Assembly: GCA_036626215.1 (NCBI GenBank)
Contig: JAZKSG010000001.1
Location: 10,167 to 74,166 of the forward strand
Length of the DNA stretch: 64,000 nucleotides
Direction of reading: 5' to 3'
Source of the DNA: JAZKSG01 sp036626215
Lineage (GTDB): Archaea; Thermoplasmatota; E2; DHVEG-1
Part shown: in pieces, positions 43,528 to 50,702 of the stretch
Position numbering within the stretch: the first letter of the stretch is position 1
How the letters are laid out: each line of letters starts with the position of its first letter
Notes under the pieces: generated by a model
What the model was told of the DNA's origin: nothing
Seen by the model: only the letters and a program-made list of their open reading frames with translations
Database searches by the model: none
Translations under genes and position numbers: made by a program

Positions 43528-44251
43528 TTTTAAACTCCCTCCTTCCTTCTGAGTTAGAATCATCAACGATTTTACCGTCTTGTAATGTTATCGTACGTCT
43601 GCCATATCTCGAAATATTTTCTTCATGGGAAACAAATACATAAGTCACGTTTCTTTTTTTATTGAGTTTAACTAACAGCTTCATAATGGCTTTGCTGCTT
43701 TCTGAGTCTAAGGCCCCTGTTGGTTCATCAGCTAAAACTATTACAGGGTCATTAATCAAAGCTCTAGCTATAGCCACACGTTGCTGTTCTCCTCCAGAGA
43801 GATGTATTCCTTTATGGTCTGCACGGTGTGAGATGCCCACATCTTTTAACAAAGATAAAGCTCTTTTTTTAAGCAAACCCTCATCTTTATTCATTATACG
43901 TCCAGGTAGCAAAATATTTTCTAGAACAGTTAAACGAGGAATCAAATTATAACTCTGGAAGACAAAACCAATTTTTTCTCCTCTAAGTAGAGCTATCTCT
44001 TTACCACTTATCTTAGAAGCATCTTTACCTTCGACATAGAGGGTTCCTTTAGTTGGTTTATCTAACAGACCCATACAATGAAGAAGTGTTGATTTACCGC
44101 TGCCGGATGCACCAACTACAGATACAAATTCACCAGTATAAATCTTTAATGAAACATCATCTAAAGCCTTTACTTTGTTTCCATATTCTTTGTATATTTT
44201 AGAAATTTGCTCGAGGTGAAGAATCGGTTTTTTAGATGGCCTCTCTGGCAT
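43517..44251 (-). CDS. ABC transporter ATPase, MacB/LolD type
   Basis: 244 residues with Walker A GASGSGKST, Q-loop FVFQSYNLIPRLTVLEN, signature LSGGEQQRVAIARAL and Walker B VIVLADEPTGALDS, the typical form of the MacB/LolD mechanotransmission class. Together with the overlapping permease it would work on surface or membrane-associated substrates and not as an importer. There is no MacA-like adaptor in the window. Confidence 0.94.
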   Translation of the reverse strand: MPERPSKKPILHLEQISKIYKEYGNKVKALDDVSLKIYTGEFVSVVGASGSGKSTLLHCMGLLDKPTKGTLYVEGKDASKISGKEIALLRGEKIGFVFQSYNLIPRLTVLENILLPGRIMNKDEGLLKKRALSLLKDVGISHRADHKGIHLSGGEQQRVAIARALINDPVIVLADEPTGALDSESSKAIMKLLVKLNKKRNVTYVFVSHEENISRYGRRTITLQDGKIVDDSNSEGRREFKIGC

Positions 44252-44350
44252 TAAGAAATCAAGTATAAAAAAAGGGATAAGACATATAAAAATTTAATGA
44301 GTAAATTATTATAAAAAGAATAATAAAATACGGAATATCTCTTTGTTTTT

Positions 44351-44632
44351 TTATCCTACGTAATGCGAAACACCTTTATCGTCATCCTCTTCTAAGTTTT
44401 CTTTTGCCTTTAATATGTCTATAGCGAGTATGACATGTAAAGGAATAATTCTTTTCTTTCCGGATAACTCGTCATGATTTTCATCAAGCTCCATTAAGAC
44501 GGCATTTTCATCTATCCCAATGGATATAAAACCTCTAAATATTCCTTGAGTTTCTATTGTTTTGTTTCTTCCACCTAATGAGGTTATCTTATATTCTGAT
44601 CCTTCGGTTAGTTCCTTTTCTGCTTTTTTCAT
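44351..44632 (-). CDS. Small conserved protein, possibly Sm-like fold
   Basis: 93 residues. The core ETQGIFRGFISIGIDENAVLMEL...RIIPLHVILAIDIL alternates strands in a way that resembles an Sm/Lsm-like or other small barrel: a bent strand with GxFxGFxSIG, then a strand, then IIPLHxIxAIDIL. The tail is acidic. Its ATG overlaps the TGA of the upstream regulator gene (44629-44632), so it is co-translated with it. Function unknown; RNA binding is only a suggestion. Confidence 0.55.
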   Translation of the reverse strand: MKKAEKELTEGSEYKITSLGGRNKTIETQGIFRGFISIGIDENAVLMELDENHDELSGKKRIIPLHVILAIDILKAKENLEEDDDKGVSHYVG

Positions 44633-45075
44633 TCTACTTCGCTCCTCTGTTTTTCAATTAAATTTTGGAGATGTTCAACAGTTTTTCCATAATTCTCTAT
44701 AGCTACTTTAATGTGCGCTTCAACAAAATTCCAAGCTTTTTCCAGATTTCCATATCTTAAACGATATGCCTTCTTGTTCTGTTGTGTATTTTCATCGAAG
44801 ACTTGTATCTCTTCAAGTATATCTAAACCCTTCAATTTGTTCAGATGTCGGTATACGGTGGGTTTTGATGTATCAAGATTGGATGCTATCTCTTCTACGT
44901 ACCATGCTTTGGAGGGATGGCTAAGAAAGAAATCATTAAAAATTTTGAAAGGAATATCTGGATTTGATCCTTTAGAAAGGTATCCTATTTGTTCAAAAAA
45001 TTTTTTAGCTACCTCTTCAGGGTCATCTTCTCCAACTAACGGCGTGTTGCTAACAACTTTGATTTCAAATCCCAT
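44629..45075 (-). CDS. Winged-helix transcriptional regulator (ArsR-like)
   Basis: 148 residues. Residues about 50-115 form the winged helix: PSKAWYVEEIASNLDTSKPTVYRHLNKLKGLDILEE, with the wing EIQVFDENTQQNKKAYRLRYG. The C-terminal helix (EKAWNFVEAHIKVAIENYGKTVEHLQNLIEKQ) should dimerise. It heads a leftward set: small barrel protein, ABC exporter, C25 peptidase. It could therefore control that set; operon membership beyond the overlapping gene is inference, as a 99 bp gap precedes the ATPase gene. Confidence 0.82.
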   Translation of the reverse strand: MGFEIKVVSNTPLVGEDDPEEVAKKFFEQIGYLSKGSNPDIPFKIFNDFFLSHPSKAWYVEEIASNLDTSKPTVYRHLNKLKGLDILEEIQVFDENTQQNKKAYRLRYGNLEKAWNFVEAHIKVAIENYGKTVEHLQNLIEKQRSEVE

Positions 45076-45190
45076 GTTTATTCCGCCACCTTAGACGATA
45101 TCTAAATATACGAGGAGATTTATAACATTTACTTAACAAAGGCAACATCTTCTATTAAAAAGTATACTTTCAACTTTAAAAAGACTTTTT

Positions 45191-46528
45191 TTATAAGACC
45201 GGTATATATTTGTCTATCTCCCATTTTGTGACTTGTGTTCTATATTTCTCCCATTCTTCATTTTTTACATGAAGAAAATTATTGAATATGTGGCTGCCTA
45301 ACGTCTCCTTCATAAAAGCACTTTCTTCCATCAGGGAAATGGCATGGCCTAGACTCTCCGGTAGTTGTTTAATACCATGCTTTTTTCTTTCACCTTCTGT
45401 TAATTCGTATATGTTTTCTTCAACTGGTTTAGGCGGCACAATTCTATTTTCAATTCCCTCTAAACCTGCAGAGAGCATTACTGCAAACTGTAGATAAGGG
45501 TTACCAGATAAATCCGGGCTTCTAAGTTCTACTCTTGCTCCTTTGCCTTTGCTTGTAGGGATACGAATTAGAGCACTTCTGTTTCTTTTTGCCCAGGAGA
45601 TATACGTTGGCGCCTCGTAACCAGGCACCAGTCTTTTATAAGAGTTTACTGTAGGATTGCAAATACAGGTTATTTCTTTTATATGTTTCAGCAAGCCCCC
45701 TATGAAAAATTTTGCTGTATCACTAAGCATATCTTCACTATCTGGATTGTAAAAACCGTTTTTCCTGTTAGAATCGAAGAGAGACATATGTGTATGCATA
45801 CCAGATCCATTCAAACCAAAAATAGGTTTAGGCATAAAAGATGCATGGAGATTGTGTTTGTTTGCTATCACCTTGGTAACGTATTTTAATGTTATCGTCC
45901 TGTCTGCTGTGGTTAACGCATCGGAATAACGGAAATTTATCTCATGTTGACCCTCAGCTACCTCATGGTGGGAGGTGTATGTCTGTATCCCAAGTTCATC
46001 CAAAGCAAGCGATATATCTGCTCTTACCCCCTCAGCTAAATCTCTATGAGAAAGTTCGAAATATCCTGCATGATCATTAGGTCTTAGAGTTGAAACACCA
46101 TCCTCCTTTTTAAAAAGAAAAAACTCACATTCTGGACCAGTATTAAAGACATATCCTTTCTTCTCTGCTTTCTGCATAGTTCTTTCAAGAACATATTTAG
46201 AGTCACCTTCAAATCGCGAACCACTTGGATCAAAGATATCACAGTTTAATTTAGCAGTTTTTCTCTTTTCTATCTCCTCTGGAATTATTACAAAACTTTT
46301 AGGGTCTGGCTTAGCAATATAATCTGATTCTTCGATTGTGGCATATCCTGCTATTGAAGACCCATCGAAAGATATGCCTTCTTCTAAAGCCTCTTCTAAT
46401 CTACTGTTAGGGATTACAATATTTTTTGGAAAACCAAGTATATCTACAAATTGTAGTCTAATAAAATCAACTTTTTCTTGATTACAAACTTCTAAAACTT
46501 TTTCTTTGGTGCAACCACAGGATTCCAT
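45191..46528 (-). CDS. glnA: Glutamine synthetase type I
   Basis: Assimilates ammonia into glutamine. It has 445 residues, the GSI length. Motifs are DIDGS-like SFDGSSIAGYATIEESD, TGPECEFFLF, the EGQHEINFRYSDAL metal loop, KPIFGLNGSGMHTHMSLFD, and the NRSALIRIP...ARVELRSPDLSGNPYLQFA region. No adenylylation-site pattern is obvious. It is divergent from the first GDH gene across a 264 bp control region, consistent with ammonia assimilation by GS and NADP-GDH. Confidence 0.96.
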   Translation of the reverse strand: MESCGCTKEKVLEVCNQEKVDFIRLQFVDILGFPKNIVIPNSRLEEALEEGISFDGSSIAGYATIEESDYIAKPDPKSFVIIPEEIEKRKTAKLNCDIFDPSGSRFEGDSKYVLERTMQKAEKKGYVFNTGPECEFFLFKKEDGVSTLRPNDHAGYFELSHRDLAEGVRADISLALDELGIQTYTSHHEVAEGQHEINFRYSDALTTADRTITLKYVTKVIANKHNLHASFMPKPIFGLNGSGMHTHMSLFDSNRKNGFYNPDSEDMLSDTAKFFIGGLLKHIKEITCICNPTVNSYKRLVPGYEAPTYISWAKRNRSALIRIPTSKGKGARVELRSPDLSGNPYLQFAVMLSAGLEGIENRIVPPKPVEENIYELTEGERKKHGIKQLPESLGHAISLMEESAFMKETLGSHIFNNFLHVKNEEWEKYRTQVTKWEIDKYIPVL

Positions 46529-46792
46529 CTTAAACCATTATCCTCCATGACTAAAAAACTTATAGTTTCACTTAAAAAACTTGGAACATTAATTGTAAAC
46601 CAAATTTTCTTATTAAAACCTATTTAATTCTACAAAAATTGATAAAAATATTAGTAAAAATGTAGAACCAGCAGTAGTTTTTTTATACATTTTAACTAAA
46701 ATGTTGCAATAAAGTTTTAATAAGGATGTTTTATAAGGAGACCACTGAAATTATGAAAATTGAAACCTATTATTGGGAGGTTTTATAAAAAA
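46529..46792. promoter_or_regulatory. Divergent control region between glnA and gdhA
   Basis: 264 bp with promoters facing both ways. For glnA (leftward), the run TTTTTTAAG on the minus strand near 46573-46582 and GGAGGA near 46540 fit TATA and ribosome-binding site. For gdhA, TTTTAATAAGG (46714-46724) and GGGAGG (46775-46780) fit. An imperfect inverted repeat TTGG-N15-CCAA (46581-46603) with inner ACA-N5-TGT overlaps the glnA promoter and may be an operator. Confidence 0.45.
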
Positions 46793-48139
46793 ATGAATGC
46801 AGAAAACGTCAAATGTTTTATGGATGAGTGCTGTAAGAGAAAGAACCCTGGTCAGGAGGAATTCCATCAGGCGGTGCGTGAAGTTGTAGAGAGTATTATG
46901 CCTTTTGTGGAAAAACATCCTAAATATAAAGAACATAAAATCTTAGAAAGAATAATTGAACCTGAAAGAGTTATTATGTTCCGTGTTCCATGGCTTGATG
47001 ATAATGGCGAACCGCAGATAAACCGTGGTTATCGAATCGAGATGAACAGTGCGATAGGTCCATATAAAGGAGGGTTACGTTTTCATCCAACTGTTAACCT
47101 TAGCATTTTAAAATTCCTTGCTTTCGAACAGATTTTCAAAAACAGTCTTACCACCCTCCCGATGGGTGGCGGAAAAGGCGGGTCTGATTTTAATCCTAAA
47201 GGAAAGTCTGATAACGAAGTTATGAAGTTCTGTCAGAGTTTTATGACTGAACTCTGCCGTCATATTGGTCCGGATACTGATGTCCCAGCAGGAGATATAG
47301 GAGTTGGTGGACGTGAAGTAGGATATCTTTTTGGTCAATACAAAAGAATTAGAAACGAGTTCACTGGTGTTCTAACAGGTAAAGGACTTGGATGGGGTGG
47401 AAGCCTTATACGTCCGGAAGCAACAGGATATGGTTCAACATATTTTGCTCAGGAAATGTTGAAAACGCGTAACGAGAAAATAAAAGGAAAAACTGTAACC
47501 ATCTCTGGATCTGGAAACGTAGCACAACATACCTGTGAAAAAGTTTTACAGTTAGGTGGAAAAGTAGTCACTCTATCTGACTCCTCAGGCATGATACATG
47601 ATCCAGAGGGAATTGATAGAGAGAAACTTGATTTCGTGATGGAGCTTAAAAATGTTAAACGTGGCCGGATAAGAGAATATGCTGAAGAGTTTGATGACGT
47701 TACTTATGAGGATGGAAAAAGACCTTGGAACATTCCTTGTGACATAGCGTTCCCATCAGCCACTCAAAACGAGATAAGTGAAGATGATGCCAAGGCACTG
47801 GTTGATAATGGATGCATATGCGTATCAGAAGGAGCTAACATGCCTACAGTACCAGAGGGAATAGACGTATTCTTAGAAAACAAAATCCTTTACGGCCCTG
47901 GAAAAGCAGCTAACGCAGGCGGCGTATCAGTTAGCGGTCTTGAAATGTCTCAGAACAGTTTACATATGAATTGGTCTAGGGAAGAAGTAGATAACAAACT
48001 CCAGAACATCATGAAATCCATACATGAGACATGTCTAAAATATGGTAAAGAAGATGGTTTTTGCAACTATGCAAAAGGGGCCAACATCGGTGGGTTCGTA
48101 AAAGTTGCAGATGCAATGATAGACCAAGGACTCGTCTAA
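46793..48139 (+). CDS. gdhA: Glutamate dehydrogenase, E. coli-type (probably NADP-specific)
   Basis: Reversible 2-oxoglutarate amination; 448 residues. Signature KGGLRFHPTVNLSILKFLAFEQ, LPMGGGKGGSDF with the catalytic Lys, and DVPAGDIGVGGREVGYLFG mark the small-hexameric family typified by E. coli GdhA and usually NADP-dependent and biosynthetic. The Rossmann motif is SGSGNVAQH. ATG 46793 is used because GGGAGG lies 12 bp upstream; a TTG 11 codons earlier is unlikely. Divergence from glnA supports an assimilatory role. It differs in family from the two GDHs at 49392 and 57902. Confidence 0.94.
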   Translation: MNAENVKCFMDECCKRKNPGQEEFHQAVREVVESIMPFVEKHPKYKEHKILERIIEPERVIMFRVPWLDDNGEPQINRGYRIEMNSAIGPYKGGLRFHPTVNLSILKFLAFEQIFKNSLTTLPMGGGKGGSDFNPKGKSDNEVMKFCQSFMTELCRHIGPDTDVPAGDIGVGGREVGYLFGQYKRIRNEFTGVLTGKGLGWGGSLIRPEATGYGSTYFAQEMLKTRNEKIKGKTVTISGSGNVAQHTCEKVLQLGGKVVTLSDSSGMIHDPEGIDREKLDFVMELKNVKRGRIREYAEEFDDVTYEDGKRPWNIPCDIAFPSATQNEISEDDAKALVDNGCICVSEGANMPTVPEGIDVFLENKILYGPGKAANAGGVSVSGLEMSQNSLHMNWSREEVDNKLQNIMKSIHETCLKYGKEDGFCNYAKGANIGGFVKVADAMIDQGLV

Positions 48140-48146
48140 AAAAACA

Positions 48147-48172
48147 TTTTTTTTCTCTTTTTTTATTTTTTT
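48147..48172 (+). terminator. T-rich terminator after gdhA
   Basis: Long T runs (T8, T7, T7, broken by CTC and A) start about 8 bp after the gdhA stop. Composition-based call. Confidence 0.5.
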
Positions 48173-48212
48173 GTGAAAAGAATAAAATACAGCAATTTTT
48201 TTATTTGGTTTT

Positions 48213-49250
48213 ATGGAACTTTTGGAAGATGATCTAAATCTTTACCTTCTTCGCTACCTAGTTTCCGGTGAAGGGGTTTCAGTTAATATTCGTTCTGTAG
48301 CACGTGAGCTTGATATTCATCGTGCTACTGCCAAAAGAAGGATTAGTTTTTTGTATGATAAAAAAATCCTTAACCCTCCCTTTTATTCTTTTCCCCAGCT
48401 CTATAAGGAGTACCCTTTACTTATCTTGGTTAAAGCAGATATGCCTAGAACTCAAGAGGTTAAAGATTTTTTAAAAGATGATTCTCATGTTTTTGCTGCT
48501 TTTTCTTGTATGGAAGGGCCGTATAATACTTTTTTAATGGAGTTTTTTGAAGATTTAAAATCATATCATTCTTGGCGTGAACAGATTGTGGCGGATAAAA
48601 AAATTCCTACTAGGCATAATCGAGCGGCTGCTTCTGCCAATATTTTCAGTAATAATCTAACGTTCAAGTATGAACCTAATTGTTTTGTAAAAGAACTGAG
48701 GAAGGAATTTGATAGAGATGGTTTTGTTCAGATAGGTGATGTAAGGCTTGGATATGAAAAGTTTAGTATTATGTATGATTTGACCCAGGGTAAACATCTT
48801 CAGAGAAATGATTCTTTTTTATCAAGAGAGTTGGGTGTGAATAGAAAAACAATCAAACATCGTGTTGGTACATTGCTTGATGCAGGTGTTATAGATCCTC
48901 CTAAATGTTTTTTTCCAAACTTGTTTATCCCTCCGACATATAACTTGGTTGTTTCTTTGATTGAGGTAAAATCAGGGGTTGATGATGTTAAAAAGTATAT
49001 TATGGATAATAATAATATTTCTCGTGCGCAGGAAGCTAGCACTGGGCGGTATAACTTTTTGATTTTTTCTGCTTTTAAAACCATTGAACATTTTTTTGAT
49101 ACGGGTCGAGAACTAATTTCACGTTTTCCCAACGCCATAGGAGATATTTCTAATACTATTTTGTCTTCAAAGATGATTCATACTATCAAACCTCAGAAAC
49201 TTTCTCTTGGTTGGATTGAGAGAAAGCTTTGGGAATTGAAACAAAAATAG
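48213..49250 (+). CDS. Tandem-duplicated Lrp-like transcriptional regulator
   Basis: 345 residues made of two similar halves. Each has a winged helix followed by an alpha-beta sensor region. Helix-turn-helix 1 is around residues 30-55 (RELDIHRATAKRRISFLYDKK) and 2 around 208-232 (RELGVNRKTIKHRVGTLLDAG). After each comes a matching NPPFYSFPQLY / DPPKCFFPNLF segment, then a strand (LLILVKADM / NLVVSLIEVKS) starting a RAM-like domain. One chain thus mimics an Lrp dimer. It lies between two gdh genes and is a good candidate for their regulator, which is inference. Confidence 0.78.
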   Translation: MELLEDDLNLYLLRYLVSGEGVSVNIRSVARELDIHRATAKRRISFLYDKKILNPPFYSFPQLYKEYPLLILVKADMPRTQEVKDFLKDDSHVFAAFSCMEGPYNTFLMEFFEDLKSYHSWREQIVADKKIPTRHNRAAASANIFSNNLTFKYEPNCFVKELRKEFDRDGFVQIGDVRLGYEKFSIMYDLTQGKHLQRNDSFLSRELGVNRKTIKHRVGTLLDAGVIDPPKCFFPNLFIPPTYNLVVSLIEVKSGVDDVKKYIMDNNNISRAQEASTGRYNFLIFSAFKTIEHFFDTGRELISRFPNAIGDISNTILSSKMIHTIKPQKLSLGWIERKLWELKQK

Positions 49251-49391
49251 ACACCATAGAATATTTGTCCATTAAAAAGATACTTTTTTACCCAAGCTGT
49301 ACATAGATTAAATATTTTTTTATAACCCAACTATATATATCACTTTAATAATGCGACGAAAAAATCAAAAACATAAGGAGCAATCTGAGAT

Positions 49392-50681
49392 ATGGTAGAA
49401 GAAGGATACAACCCATTTAAAATGGCACAAAAACAATTTGATAGAGTCGCAGAGAAACTAGAATTAGACGACTCAGTAAGAGAATTTTTGAGAGAACCAA
49501 TGAGAGAATATCATTTTTCTATACCTGTCAAGATGGATGATGGCAAAGTCAAAACTTTTAAAGGATTCAGAGTACAGCATAACGACGCCCGCGGCCCTTG
49601 TAAAGGAGGGATAAGATTTCACCCTCAGGAAACAATTGACACGGTTAGGGCATTGGCTATGTGGATGACTTGGAAATGTGCAGTAATAGACATCCCTCTT
49701 GGAGGTGGGAAAGGAGGAGTTATATGTGATCCACATGATCTTTCGGAAGATGAACAGGAAAAACTGTGCAGAGGGTGGATCCGTCAGTTGTCACAAGACA
49801 TTGGCCCAGTAAGAGATGTTCCAGCACCGGATGTAATGACCAATAGCCAACATATGCTTTGGATGATGGATGAATATCAAGCAATCCATGGAGGACAATA
49901 CCAGCCTGGAGTTATAACGGGTAAACCCGTTGCACAAGGCGGGTCTCTTGGAAGAAAAGAAGCTACCGGCTATGGGTTAGTATACATTTTAAGAGAATGT
50001 TTGAAGGAAATGGATATCGACATAAACAAGGCAACTGCATCAATACAGGGTTTTGGAAATGTGGCACAACATGCCGCAGAATTATTCATAGATTTAGGGG
50101 GAACTGTAGTTTCCGTTTCTTGTTGGAATCAAAAAGACAGCAAGCCCTATTCCTTTTATAAAGAAGACGGAATCGATTTGAAAGAATTATTAAAAATCAC
50201 AGATCATTTCGGCACAATCGATAAAAAAGAAGCGGAAAAACTTGGGTATGAAGTTCTTCCGGGAGAAGACTGGATTAAACATGATGTAGATATTCTTATA
50301 CCCGCTGCTTTGGAAAACGCTATAACAAAAGACAATGTGGACAAAATACAGCCAAGTGTAAAACTTATCATATCTGGTGCAAACGGCCCTATAACTCCTG
50401 AAGCAGACGACACATTAAATGAGAAAGAAGTAGTAGTTATACCAGATTTTTTAGCTAACGCTGGAGGTGTAGTATGTAGTTATTTCGAACAAGTACAGAG
50501 CAATCAAAACTATTACTGGCCTAAAGAAGAAGTACTAGGAAAACTTGATAATAAAATGACAGATGCGTTCTACAAAGTATGGGAGTTATCTCAACGTAGA
50601 AAAATAAGAGTAAGCGATGCAGCTTATATGATCGCTATTTCAAGAGTGGCAGAATCCTGTCAGATTAGAGGATGGGTCTAA
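49392..50681 (+). CDS. Glutamate dehydrogenase, archaeal/clostridial type (paralog 2)
   Basis: 429 residues. RVQHNDARGPCKGGIRFHP, IPLGGGKGGVICDP (catalytic Lys) and RDVPAPDVMTN (catalytic Asp) are intact; Rossmann motif QGFGNVAQHAAEL. This is the family of archaeal hexameric GDHs, often NAD- or dual-specific and working in amino-acid catabolism. Cofactor choice cannot be read with confidence. Upstream CTATATATATC (about 49329) and AAGGAG (49376-49381) give it its own promoter. The PPDK_N gene follows 21 bp after its stop, so they are likely co-transcribed. Confidence 0.94.
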   Translation: MVEEGYNPFKMAQKQFDRVAEKLELDDSVREFLREPMREYHFSIPVKMDDGKVKTFKGFRVQHNDARGPCKGGIRFHPQETIDTVRALAMWMTWKCAVIDIPLGGGKGGVICDPHDLSEDEQEKLCRGWIRQLSQDIGPVRDVPAPDVMTNSQHMLWMMDEYQAIHGGQYQPGVITGKPVAQGGSLGRKEATGYGLVYILRECLKEMDIDINKATASIQGFGNVAQHAAELFIDLGGTVVSVSCWNQKDSKPYSFYKEDGIDLKELLKITDHFGTIDKKEAEKLGYEVLPGEDWIKHDVDILIPAALENAITKDNVDKIQPSVKLIISGANGPITPEADDTLNEKEVVVIPDFLANAGGVVCSYFEQVQSNQNYYWPKEEVLGKLDNKMTDAFYKVWELSQRRKIRVSDAAYMIAISRVAESCQIRGWV

Positions 50682-50702
50682 AAAGAGAATTATGAATATA
50701 AA

